Part shown: piece by piece, positions 47,601-64,000 of the stretch
Layout of the letters: each line of letters begins with the position of its first letter
Numbering within the stretch: the first letter of the stretch is position 1
Made by a program: the position numbers and the translations under genes
The notes under the pieces: model-generated
The model's database searches: none
The model's input: only the letters and a program-made list of their open reading frames with translations
What the model was told of the DNA's origin: nothing
Assembly: GCF_029227915.1 (NCBI RefSeq)
Contig: NC_079876.1
Coordinates: forward strand, 30,789,828 to 30,853,827
Reading direction: 5' to 3'
Origin: Hydractinia symbiolongicarpus
Lineage: Eukaryota > Cnidaria > Hydrozoa > Anthoathecata > Hydractiniidae
DNA: 64,000 bases

Positions 47601-50600
47601 ATGATGGGATTGAGCAGTTGCATTATTTAAAGTAGCTGGAACTACTGTTCCTACAGTTCTCAGTTGTAAAAAATTTCCTGGTGACAACGGAGGTGTGGTA
47701 ATGTGGTTGCCAATAAGCACTGAACCATGTACATTAGGAGCTACTCCCAGTGGAGTTCCAATAGGTGAGTAACTAATAGGAGATGGTGTGTTGCCATGAA
47801 CCAATGCACCTAGACTGTTGTAGGTGTTTCCAGCAGTTACAGGCCACAATGTTGTAGGACTGTTAATCACCGTAATCTGTTCCTTGAAGTGACTGCCATG
47901 CAATGAAGTATATGTTGCGTGCTGGTTGTTCAAGCCTAATACAAAAAAAAATCACAAAATAAAATAATGGAACTAACAGACCATTTTGTGAGAGGCGTGT
48001 GATCGCATGCGCACGCATCCACACACGCGCAGATTTGTTCAGGCATGCGATTAATCGTACATGCAATTCTTTGTTTTCTTTATGTCTGTGATAGGTTTCT
48101 GAAATTATCAAAATTAGGAAAAAAGCGAAATATAAAGTCAAGAGAATAACTTAAGAAAGCTTTCTTTTTCATGTAGAACCGCGTAAATAAAATGCATATT
48201 TTTATAAATTTGCTAATTCTTTTAATTTAAAGAGATCTAACAAAGTTAAAATAGAAAAATAAATAATTGACCTAAATTTATTTTTACATCTTTTATACGT
48301 AAAGTTTTCTTGGCATGAACAGAAATAAAAAAATAAATTATTACAGATCGTGTGTAACAATGATGTATGGAAGATTATTAGTTAAAATAGAAGAATAAAT
48401 AATTGATCTGAATTTATTTTTACATCTTTTATACATAAAGTTTTCTTGGCATTAAAAGAAATAAAATAATAAATTATTACAGATCGTCTGTAACAATGAT
48501 GTATGGAAGATTATTAGTTAAAATAGAAAAATAAATAATTGATCTGAATTTATTTTTACATTTTTTATACGTAAAGTTTTCTTGGCATGAACAGAAATAA
48601 AATAATAAATTATTACAGATCGTCTGTAACAATGATGTATGGAACATTATTTTCTCGTGTTTTTCATAATTTTATTATCTATTTTCATCTTACCAACCAC
48701 AGTGTGCATAATAAAATGAGTGGCAGTAATGGGGAGGACAAAGGTTCATGTCTCTAATTAATTGTATTTTTTAATTTTTATTTACTTTCCCATTTTTTGT
48801 GGCCACCTGTTGTTTGAAAGTAGCGAATATAAAAAAGGAAAAGAAAGAATGAATATCATTCAAACTGAATTGTAACATGTTTTACTGGTTTTAACAGCAT
48901 TTATCAATTTAGTCCTGGGCACTAGCTTGTGAAATTTGTTCTTACGAAATAGCCCGAACTAAAATAAGACACAATATCATTTGCCTTGATTTCAGCAGAT
49001 TTTGTTTTTGAGCAAAAGAAGTAAAAATGGTACATCAAACAAGTAATAGGGACTCTAAGGAAAAGCAGCATTTTATAGTGTAGTTACACAGGTGCAATCC
49101 AACTACGAGTGATGTTACATAGGTAACATACACACCTCCTTGCCTATACAGTGTTTGCATCTGATCTGAAAGACTGTTCTTTCTTGAGCCATGTCTACTT
49201 GAATCATGTCTGTTGTCATTTGACCCACGTCTTTCCCTAGATCCATGCCGTTTTTCCTTCTTGTGTTTCGACTTCTTGTGCCTTTAAATAGGATAAATAA
49301 GTATGTTATGCATCAAAGAACTGGTATAAAAAAGTAATTTCCAGTGTTTTAATATGGCCAACATGTTAAAAATATGACAAGGAATTATTTTGACTGCTGC
49401 TCATATGTTTTAGGAGCAATCCTTAACAATTAAGTATATATCACATTTTAAACATACCAGGCCACAAAAAAACATTGCTGGTAATTACTTGGTATCAATT
49501 ATCTTCATTAATCACAACTCAGCCAAATGGATGGGTTGTTTTTCATACTTGTGAAGTAACTCTATACATGTCTAAAAACCAGGCAGGGCAAAAAAGTTAA
49601 CACACAATGCATAAACTGGGAATGCTGGTATACTGTCTTGAAAATAATAATAAAGACATACAAGAATTAAATAAAAAAAGAATAATAATTCAAGTCAAGA
49701 TTGTCAAGCAAATATCTTTATATGCAGATTTATAAACAACCAGTTTAAAAAATACTAAAAAAAGGAAATCATCTCTGAAATAAACATTTCCATTCAGTAA
49801 CAACAAACAACTCTATGTTGTTTGTCCTTTTCTTCATTAGGAAAATGCTAAGCTTTTCCACTTTAAAATATGTCTTTATAGTCTTTTAAGTAATCTTTTG
49901 ACACACCAACCAATGATAAAATAACCAACAAACTATTAAAGCCAAGTTCCAACAAAAAAAACTTGAAAATTATTTATTGTGTATATTAATGTACATATTC
50001 TATTAGCTATTGCTGGATATTTACTCAAACCGAACACCAATGCATCATCCTAAAAGCAAAAATTGATAATATTAAAAACACATATTTTTCAAGAAACCAA
50101 TTAAAAATAGTCAGGTAGCAAAGAACTTTTTGCATTAATAATCTGATTTCTTAAGAACATTCCTTTGTCATTAGAACACAAGTACACTTATAAGAAGTGA
50201 AAAAAAAGTAAAATAGGTTAAGGCAGAAAAAAATATAAGAAAAACTCTGTGCCTTAAGAGCACACTGATACACCATGCACTTCATTATTAACAAAATGAA
50301 AAATACTAAGGAGAATAAAATCGTACAAGGAGTAAGGCATTTTAAAATTTCAGATTATGCCATTGTGTCAAATTCATTTACCAATCTAAAACAACATTCA
50401 TAGATGACATGCCTAAAAGTCAGACCATATAAATGGCTGTTGGAATTCATGCAGATATTTTTAAAGGAAAAGATTCCAATAATTCTCATATTTAATCTTT
50501 TTGAAGCGATTTATTACTCGACTTCTGTGGTCTTTTTTTATACTTTCTATCTACAGGAATGAGTATAATGTTAATTGTTCCGAACACAAAAGTCAAAACG

Positions 50601-53600
50601 AAAGTGGACTATGCAAGACTGGATACATTTTCATTACATTATGTCAAGTTTTTACATAAAAGAATTTCCACAGGATGAATATAAATGAGAAAATAGGACC
50701 TACCATAATCAATATGCTATTATTCTGCTAAAACTAGAAAAATATATTTTAAATATTTTTAACACAAACAGAGCTACTTCACAAGACATCCATTTGACTG
50801 GGAACAGATAAATAATATCCTGGTTAGTTTATTTATACTACAAAATGTAAACACACAAAATTCAGACATTGAAACAAACAAAACAATAAAAAGTCTGCTA
50901 AACTGTAGAATTTTATTATTAAATATTGTTTCAAATTATGTATTTATGTCTCAAGGTATAACCATGATTTTCATCCCAAATATGCTTTCATCCAAGCTTA
51001 TTAATGTATTTGTTATTAAATCTAGGAAATTAAATACAATAATATTACTAGTAGAGTGATAGCCCCCTAAAAATCAACTTATAAGCTTAAATAGAATAAC
51101 TTCCTAAATAAAATCTGGAAAGCAAAGTGTACAGTACAGTCTGATGTATAATCTAACATGACACAAGACTTGCATTATTGGTTACACAGTAATTTTATTA
51201 ATGCAAACAAAACTTTGCTATACTCTTCATTACTTTTTACAAAAATAATTGCCTTACTTAGAAAGACCTAGATTTCCAAATTGTTTGTGCATACGAATAA
51301 ATGGACTGAAAAAGATTCACCCATCTATTTGTCTGCCATGCCCAAAACATTAAAAAAGCCTAGTGTCAAGTAGTACAAGTTTGCCAACATTTTTTGTAAC
51401 ACTCACCTATAACGCCATATGCTTATAATACATTTTTTTCATTATGCTATGTGTAAGTTTGCCAAGGCAGTGATGGGAAATATATTTGGTTTAATTCATC
51501 CACTTAGCCCAACTTAAAACCTGAAAATCTTTAAAAAATTACTTGATTTCTTTGTGAAAAACACAAAATTAAATATTCTGTTAATTATTCGGATTCTCTT
51601 TGCTGCTTTTAGAATGACCCAACTAGTGCCATTACACATAACTTGCGCACCTCCTTTATTTGGAGCTTCCACGTCATTTTAAACTAGTAATCTGGAGCCT
51701 AAGCCGCAAACACTAGCATATATAAGGGCAAATTTGGGTGACTTTTTGAAATAAATTGGCGGTTGTCCGCTGAAATCGCAAACTTGCATTGAGCATTCCT
51801 GAAATGCAATTTAATGTAATAGACTTACCTTTCCATTGAACTTATACAACTTGACCTAATGCTAATATATGTAGACAAGTGTATAGTGGTAGCTATAGAT
51901 GAATTTGTTGTTTACACTTCAGTGTTTACACTTTCAGCTCTGACATCTGCGTGGCAGGAAAAAACAAGGATGCTATGTGAAGAATTTTTATGACTTTGAT
52001 TCTTAGGACGTTAAACGAATTAAAATAAATCAGAAGGCAGCAATCTATAGACTCGATAATATTTTAAAACCTTAAATGATGTTTCCATGAGAAGAAATTC
52101 ACAGTAAAACATATTTTTTCCTTCCACGCAAATGCCATAGCCAAATAGCTTACTACCGAAAATTAATAATGACAATAATAATAATAATAAATATTTAAAC
52201 TGATAGCCAAAAAATCACAAAAAGCCATAGTGGATTGCTTGCACCGAGGGCCACTGAAAAACAAATAATGTCATGCTAGCTATACTTGGGCATGACACAA
52301 AAAAAGTTTAGTTAGTATCCTCCAACCGAACGTCCATTGAGAAAAAAAAGCACTTTTTTATTCCAGTGTCCGAATTTTTAAGAGAATGATGAAACAAGCA
52401 AAGGAAAATCTACCAACATTATCTTTTCCTTGAACCACACAAACCACAGTACATATATTTCCTTACCTCAAACCTCAGCACCAATGGTTAGTAGCTGCTA
52501 GATGATTTCGGCCAAGCTTACCATCCAAAACCCTGTACACCTCATCAAGAATCAAATGTCGAAGCATTGTGGAGCATTGTTACTATCTAGCTAAATTCCG
52601 CCCAAAGCTGGTTTGTGTGCATTATGGCTTCAAAGGAATCATGTCTAGTAGAGCGCGGGCCCTAATTGGGTCTGCGTCGCTCAAAATGAGCATTAAATAC
52701 TCTAGGACTCTCCATCTAAGCCATGGCCCCTCCTGGAAATAATAGACAGGGTATATCCCTCGATATTTGTGAGGCTAGCCATGTAAAATATGCACATCTA
52801 TCTATCTATCTATCTCTATCAAACAGTCAGGGATAACCGCAAATTAGGCTATGATAGTCTAATTAGTCTACGATAGCCTATTTAGGCGATTTATCTCTTC
52901 TAATAGTCTAACAACATGGCTTTTGCTGCCTATTGCATAATCGCAATGATTTTATTAGCTAAAAACATTCTATAGAACCTCCTTTTGATGGTCCAAATAT
53001 ATTTTTCTTTATTATTTGCGCTGTCAGACGATATATCGTTTAGTTTGTTTTTATTAAGAACGCATGCGCTGTGTTACGGCTTCTTTGTTTTACGGCCACG
53101 GTTGCTTCTAAAAAAGGCTAAATTTCCCGCGCGCATGGTGGCACATAGCCTAAATAGACTATTTCTTGTCTAATTAGCCGATCCAAAGACTTTTGAAGTA
53201 TAATTTTAAGTCCCGTGAAGCAAACTATAAAAAATTTTGCTTGAACGAAGGTGATGTAATGAGCAACAAAACTCTGAATGAAGATACCGCGACCAGACGT
53301 GGTTGTCGAGATAATCGTAAAAGAAGAAAACACATCTCCTAAATAGGAGATGATCTCCTATCTAGCCTATGGGAAATCTTCTACTAAGCTACTATCCTAA
53401 TTTGGCGTGATAGCCTAATTTGCAGTTATCCCTGAATATCAAACATGACACAGCAGCTGACTTCGACTATATGCAAGATGTTTAAGCAAAATAATGAAAC
53501 CTTTTTTAAAAAATGCATCTTTTTTTATGGCCGAGAAGGCAAGCGAACCTCTTATGAACCCTCAAAAACACACTAACCAAACATTTTTTTGTGTCACGCC

Positions 53601-53856
53601 TTGGCGGCAAACAACGTCGTCCTATTTTTAAGTGGATTTTGTAGAAAAAACAAATACAAATTAAAAAAAAAAATTAATAGAAAAACCCTTTATAAAACGG
53701 GAAAAAAATGAAAATAAAACATTTCTCAAGTTACTTGTGATGTTCACCGTCTTTCTCGTGCTTCTTTTTCTTTTTCTTAGATTTCTTGTGAGACAATTTT
53801 TCGTCCGACTCTTGGCGCTCAGAATAAGAGCTTGCATAAGAATCAACACCCTGCAT
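38663..53856 (-). CDS. Large CAAP1-domain, RS/KE-rich nuclear-type protein (11 exons)
   Basis: Exons in order: 53856-53735, 49281-49136, 47935-45214, 45086-44114, 43922-43776, 43078-42259, 41735-41529, 40903-40779, 40480-40245, 39862-39673, 39340-38663. All are GT-AG; the sum is 6366 nt, 2121 residues. Layout: Lys/Arg-rich N-terminus (1-75); a long Gln/Pro-rich region with repeated PPP and PDQ motifs (about 310-600); KKHKKHKKERKK (about 715); acidic-Ser runs; coiled Glu/Lys helix (about 1010-1050). A CAAP1-like domain spans the exon 4/5 junction (LTEYVHDKRALYKQVF and FKFMLPKYLR, then WCLDEIEIISKKRLKAL, about 1283-1350). A Lys/Glu/Ser low-complexity region, an Arg/Ser tail (1897-2085) and a CAAP1-like end LRELEFRARALQSL (about 2086) follow. 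Human CAAP1 has about 360 residues, so this is far larger. Nuclear or splicing role is inference. The start ATG is uncertain; its CAG could instead be an acceptor. Confidence 0.8.
39463..39650. repeat. 25-bp tandem repeat, about 7.5 copies, intron 10 of the CAAP1-like gene
   Basis: AAGAAATATAAGAA(C/T)TAAAA plus TTTTT recurs every 25 bp, nearly identical. Lies between exons 39340 and 39673. Confidence 0.9.
41004..41342. mobile_element. MITE, 339 bp, copy 1 (intron 7 of the CAAP1-like gene)
   Basis: Ends CAGGTCTATCAATAAA and TTTATTGATAGGCCTG are inverted repeats. AATAAT flanks both sides (40998-41003 and 41343-41348), a possible target duplication. A second copy is at 56300-56654 with about 80 percent similarity by eye. 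Non-coding; the motif ATCGATATTG(T/C)TCAGCCAG is conserved in both. Confidence 0.8.
48245..48652. repeat. 136-bp tandem repeat, three copies, intron 2 of the CAAP1-like gene
   Basis: GTTAAAATAGAAAAATAAAT at 48245, 48381 and 48517 marks three nearly identical units of exactly 136 bp, each also containing TAACAATGATGTATGGAA. Confidence 0.92.
49290..52170. other. Distal part of intron 1 of the CAAP1-like gene
   Basis: AT-rich, with no recognisable gene, repeat family or long ORF on either strand. The 3' part of this 4.5-kb intron (52174-53436) is made of three abutting mobile elements, listed separately. Confidence 0.6.
52174..52275 (-). mobile_element. 5'-truncated copy of the CR1-type LINE (3' UTR only)
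   Basis: (AAT)n, then AAATATTTAAA and a stretch matching 14760-14835 (AAATCACAAAAA, GGGCCACT). Only the last about 85 bp of the LINE and its tail are present, a typical short product of abortive reverse transcription. Confidence 0.8.
52643..52816 (+). mobile_element. tRNA-SINE, 5'-truncated copy
   Basis: Matches the body of the SINE at 7771-8147 in the opposite orientation, from TCTAGTAGAGCGCGGGC to the (TATC)n tail, but lacks the tRNA head and about 130 bp of body. Its tail borders the 611-bp MITE. Confidence 0.88.
52826..53436. mobile_element. 611-bp MITE with CAGGGATAAC ends and 9-bp target duplication
   Basis: Ends GTCAGGGATAAC and GTTATCCCTGAA are inverted; the shared core CAGGGATAAC-N-GCAAATTAGGCTAT extends 25 bp with one mismatch. 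TATCAAACA flanks both sides (52817-52825 and 53437-53445). Subterminal CTAATTAG/TAGCCTA words repeat. CAGGG ends suit hAT, although hAT duplications are usually 8 bp, and an 8-bp reading of this one is also possible. Inserted in the tail of the SINE fragment. Confidence 0.8.
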
Positions 53857-53899
53857 TGCAGTATACGATTTACAACCAGTATAAAATTATATCATGGAT

Positions 53900-55165
53900 T
53901 TTATATGCAGCATTAATAAAAAGTTAGCACATTTTAGGCAACCAGGACGCCTGTCTTTCCACTTTCACCAGGTCGCAAGGAGCGCGTGATAAAATGCAGC
54001 TATTTCACCCTGGCATATTTGACGGATGGTGAGAAGTATAAGTTGCGCGGTGAACCAATCAGCAAACCGATACTGGGGAGTTTTGTACGTCAAATGGCCT
54101 GTACATATACTTTCTACACAAACGCACTTCTGGAATAGCGTCTCACGTCAAGTGGTGCCCCACCACAAAATATTCTGTGGCTAATAACTTCTGAAAGCAG
54201 CCTTAGCGGAAAATTTTATTTTCATATATCCATAGAAAACAAAGGTTTTTTAACAAGTTGTAAACTTCATAAATTTACACATCAATGGCTGGACACTAAA
54301 TGTTACATTGAATCCAGTGAAGATATACATATCTTCTGTGAATAGTTCGGTTTGTTTCATAATGGCGGCTCGTTACCAGTCTGTTTGTTACTTCAAAAAA
54401 ATTCGCGGCAAAGAGTTTTTCTGCAAGTTACAAGGAATAAAAGCTGGGCGAAGAGAATATTTATTTGTTTTTCTTTCTTGCTATATGCTTCCCTTTATTT
54501 TTTCCCTTATGTCTCCTTAATTTTGCATTATCTAGTTATACCTGGGCAATTTATATATTTCCTCATGAAACAGGAGGAAAGGGCTCTGCAGGAAAACGGA
54601 GGGGATGGAAAGGAATGTCTGGAAATACCATGTTATATATAGCTTTGTTGAACGGATGCTAAAAAATAAACAATTTTATTGTTTTGTATGTAACAATCAA
54701 ATTTCTACATAAACAATGTAGGTACAGCATGTATATACCTACATTGTTTATGTAGAATGTAGGTACAGTTCTAGCTATGCAAAAGATAAAATTTTCGAGT
54801 TAGATTGTTATAGAAAATCAGCTATATTAGACTTTAAAATAAACTTTTTTTCTACTAAATAAAATTCTGGCTTTGTGCTCAATAGACCTTTTAAAATATT
54901 TGCATCTTTGTCAGCACTTTTGGCTTTAACAATTGTGTAGCAGGTAAAAGAGATACCAGCGCTAAGTGAAGTGAGGTCCCTTTCAGTCTGTTTTATAACA
55001 CAAAGGTATAGCTACGATCTCAATCAGAAGTTAAACATCTACAATCAATGATTTAGTCTAAAGCCTCAACAATGTTTCTGTAGAAAGAAATGGGCTGAAA
55101 AAAAACTTTCTTCAGCAACTCCTTCGTCTTTCTGCTTGCCACTCAGTTGTTAGAACTAGAAGGGC
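53900..55165. other. Intergenic, between divergently arranged genes
   Basis: Apart from the hairpin at 54703-54757 I see no gene. It should contain the promoter of the CAAP1-like gene near 53860-54300. Overlapping short plus-strand ORFs at 54308-54662 have no recognisable family. Confidence 0.5.
54703..54757. ncRNA. Perfect 22-bp stem, 11-nt loop hairpin (function unknown)
   Basis: The arm TTCTACATAAACAATGTAGG-TA (54703-54724) pairs without mismatch to 54736-54757 around an 11-nt loop. The next bases repeat TGTAGGTACAG. A pre-miRNA usually has mismatches and a longer stem, so a young foldback or MITE is as likely. Nothing shows that it is transcribed. Confidence 0.3.
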
Positions 55166-55170
55166 TTACT

Positions 55171-55727
55171 GTTCTGCCCGGATTGCAAAAGCGGCCTGTA
55201 TAAACTACTCTTGTAGTAAATACATTTCAACATAATATACTTTGAAGTAACTAAATTTCACAGAACCTAAATTTTTCTTTTTGCGGAAATTAGGTTTGGT
55301 GAAAAGTTGTTAAACTTGCCAATCCCAAAATTTATCAGTATTTGCCACAAAATTTCGGTTCATTTGAGAACAACAACAACTTTGCTACCAGTGCTATTTG
55401 CTTGTCAGAAGTGATGACAAATGATATAAAAGTGATGGGCCCTGATTATATTTGTTCTATAAGTCTCAAATAATATTTGACTGTCATACATAAGCCGGCC
55501 TTCCCCAATTATTTGCGCTCTATAATAAGTGAGAAATAACATTAGTCTGCCGTTTATAAACTGGTCTGTCATGATTATGTTCCTTTTATAAGTGCCAAAT
55601 AATATTTTTTGAGTAATAAGCCGGCCTGTCCTGATTATTTATCCCTGATTATGTATTTTCTGCCCTGTTCTTAACTGGGGCAAGCTGCCGTACTTAATCA
55701 GTCCATTGTTCGTTATCCGGGCAGAAC
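55171..55727. mobile_element. 557-bp MITE-like element with TTCTGCCCGGAT ends
   Basis: GTTCTGCCCGGAT (55171-55183) is perfectly inverted at 55715-55727, extending outward as TA-N-TG on both sides, so TA may be the target duplication (Tc1/mariner-like). The interior has repeated TAAGCCGGCCTG/TAAACTGGTCTG words alternating with CTGATTAT at roughly 65-75 bp intervals. Non-coding. Confidence 0.7.
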
Positions 55728-56299
55728 ATTACCACAGAAAATGTGTCAACCCATGTTGCTACCTAGATGGTTATCTACAAATATCTTATATAATAATACG
55801 AAGTGTATGTGATGGTCATAGTGGATGTGTTCATTATCTTTTAAAGTCGCCGAAAAATGTATGTCCGAAATGCTAAATTTTATGATGTGACAGCACGATG
55901 CAATAACACTACTTTAACGTCAATATCCTTTATTAAATTAATGAAGCCATTACAGTGCACTTAAAACTTTTGAGGCTAAATAACTTGGAAACTAGGTGGT
56001 GACATCAATGATTTTTTACCCTGTGGGTAACTAGGGACCACCTAGGACCAATTTGGGTAATGTTTCCAAACCTGGGTCCCCGAATCCTCTTCGGAATGGA
56101 CGGGTTGATTAGGTCATCAAAAAACCTTTAAATCCTAATATATATCTCCGCAACTGTTCAAGTACAGGATCTTATACATTTTCTTGATCAGCGTTTCATG
56201 ATGTATGCGATAAAAGCAACAGGTATGCAAATTTCTAAAATAATTTTTTTGTGTTTTGACGGTCCATTGGTGATGTCAGCAAAGTTTTTAAACCCTTTT

Positions 56300-56654
56300 C
56301 AGGCCTATCAACAAAAAATAACACCAGAGCAATAAATCGCTCCCCCAAGGTTACAATAATTTAAACTGGGTGAGTAATCTGAATAAATAGAATAAGATTA
56401 TGAACACACATTTTATCACAGTCTTTTTTTATTTATTTTATTGATTTTTTTGTATATATTTTGGTTCTTTTTTTACAGTAAATAATAAGAAAAAATATTG
56501 ATTTCCATGCGAGATAAATCGATATTGCTCAGCCAGAAAAACTTTTTTTGGGATGGGGGGAGCAATTAATGGCTCAGCTAGTTTCTCATTTCTCAGAATT
56601 GAGCTCGCCATTGTGTGAGCAAGAGCAATTGCTCTCCCCTTATTGATAGGCCCG
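56300..56654. mobile_element. MITE, 355 bp, copy 2 of the 41004 family
   Basis: Ends CAGGCCTATCAACAAA and TTATTGATAGGCCCG match copy 1, in the same orientation. A small insertion (GGGATGGGGGGAGCAATTAA) distinguishes it. Target duplication not clear. Confidence 0.8.
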
Positions 56655-57977
56655 CATTTTATCTCACAACCCGTTCATCAAAAGCACATGATCATATAAA
56701 TTTTCTTGATCAGCAGTTCTATACAATAGAGGCAACGTGAAAACAAGGTTCTTTTTTTTTTTGTGGATGGGTTGCTGACATCATCAAAATTCAAATGACG
56801 CTTCTTTTTCATATTAATCCAGCCTCAATGAATTTTTCCACGGGCTTTATCGACTAGTAATAAATTTAATATACAGAGTAAATTTTGAGGATATAGAGCT
56901 CCACTAAATTGACATCATTTCTGATCCCAATGACAATGACTTTATTGATTTATTAATTTCTTTACCTGGGTTCTCTTTGAATGCCTTAGTGTACAGGTGT
57001 ACTTACATGAATGACAAAAATGGGTTGTTACATCTATCATTAAAAATATATACATAAACATTCTTGCATTTGCATTTGGGGAGAAATGAGTAATAGTAAA
57101 TGTTCAGCAATTGTGTGTCTCGCTATTTGCAGTACTATTTTGAACAAGCAGACATATTAAGGTTTTATTTAAAACTAGCCGGAGGACCCATTCTTTCAAC
57201 GCCAGGTTAGCTACAAGTTACTATGTCACCAAACGTTGAACACTCAGTGTAGCGCTTAATAAGAGCCGAAAACTGTGCCACATGGTCGGTATGTATGTTT
57301 GTGTTTTGGGTGTAACATATTTTAAATATAACTTTAACTTAATAACTTTACTGCAACTTTAGCTGAAATAAAAACACTGTTTACAACCCATGATTATCCT
57401 GTGATAGTGAAAATAATCAGTCAATATTATTTTACTCTGTGGAATAAGTTTCTATGAAAGTTTAAAAATAATTGTGTACATATGTTAAGAAATTGGGGGA
57501 AATGACTCATTTATCAATATATATTTTAAATTATACCCGTATATGTCTCTGTCTGTCTGTTCAAAATGATACCTCATCTAATTCTTGTTTGAAGGTGCTT
57601 AAACTGGTTTGAAGAAGATTCTGTGCTTAAACTATGTAAAAATGTGATCACTTTAAGCACACATGGAGTCTCTTATTTGCCTATCATTGCAAAAAATGTT
57701 ACCATTCAAAAAATAATTATTTGAGGAAACATTTTTAGTTTGTTTAAAAAAAATTGGGTTTAAGTTGATTGATATTTAGTAGCTAGCAAAGGCACTAATT
57801 TTGTGTTCAACATTTACCCCAAATGTATTCTGTTCACCAGTTCCTTTATTGTTAGCAGCATAAGAATCTGAAATGTAAGAATCATTTTATCCACTTGATA
57901 GATGCAGCCTAACCTAATTTCTTGTTATAGGTACATAAACAAGGAATTAAATAAACACTACCAATGTTGACATAATC
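56655..57977. other. Upstream region of the kinesin-13 gene
   Basis: AT-rich, no ORF or repeat family recognised. A splice acceptor-like TTTCTTGTTATAG at about 57918-57930 may end a 5' UTR intron or be a trans-splice site. Confidence 0.45.
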
Positions 57978-63900
<5,923 letters not shown>

Positions 63901-64000
63901 TGATCACTTTTTAAATTTGGTTTGAATGTTCAGTAACATGTGTGTATATATAAGCAGGAACATAGAAACAATAAAAACTAACAACAGTTCGAAACAAATA

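Overview
This is nuclear DNA of an intron-rich, AT-rich animal. The three confident genes plus one further large gene match animal families, have many short GT-AG exons, and sit among many kinds of transposable element. The mixture (Penelope-like element with a GIY-YIG nuclease, CR1-type LINE with a 2A-like peptide and PHD finger, Copia, tRNA-SINEs, many MITEs) points to a non-vertebrate metazoan. A cnidarian is my best guess, not something the sequence proves. Nothing here is prokaryotic: no operons, CRISPR arrays or ribosome binding sites.

Layout. 1-8200: transposon debris (53-bp tandem repeats, a Penelope-like fragment with a hammerhead-like motif, a TTAA-flanked 363-bp MITE, two foldback repeats, a LINE reverse-transcriptase relic, a tRNA-SINE). 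8220-9588: a two-exon phospholipid phosphatase (PLPP/PAP2), plus strand. 9618-21745: a nest of insertions. A minus-strand Copia retrotransposon (5' LTR at 20726-20883) is interrupted by a CR1-type LINE (14597-18320) and by a 3.1-kb DNA transposon with TTA target duplications (10577-13696). The whole nest lies between short inverted repeats and GGAACA-rich arrays that may be the ends of a fourth element. 23091-37496: the complete RIC1 gene, plus strand, reconstructed here as 33 exons coding for 1385 residues. It carries a 39-copy 48-bp minisatellite in one intron and a 10-bp-period repeat in another.

38663-53856: a minus-strand gene converging on RIC1, reconstructed as 11 exons coding for 2121 residues. 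It is a large proline-rich, acidic, Lys/Arg/Ser-rich protein with a split CAAP1-like domain and a CAAP1-like C-terminal motif. 53900-57900: intergenic, with a perfect 22-bp hairpin and two MITEs. 57978-63897 and beyond: the first 12 exons (320 codons) of a kinesin-13 (KIF2/MCAK type) gene, running off the right edge just after the P-loop.

The host genes do not form a pathway: PLPP is a membrane lipid phosphatase, RIC1 is half of the Rab6 exchange factor at the Golgi, the CAAP1-like protein looks nuclear, and kinesin-13 depolymerises microtubules. Both multi-exon reconstructions close in frame (4158 and 6366 nt, each divisible by three), which supports the exon calls. The main unusual items are the large CAAP1-domain protein, the frozen-length 48-bp minisatellite, the TTA-flanked transposon with ATCGTTTCA arrays and unrecognised ORFs, and the nested insertions.
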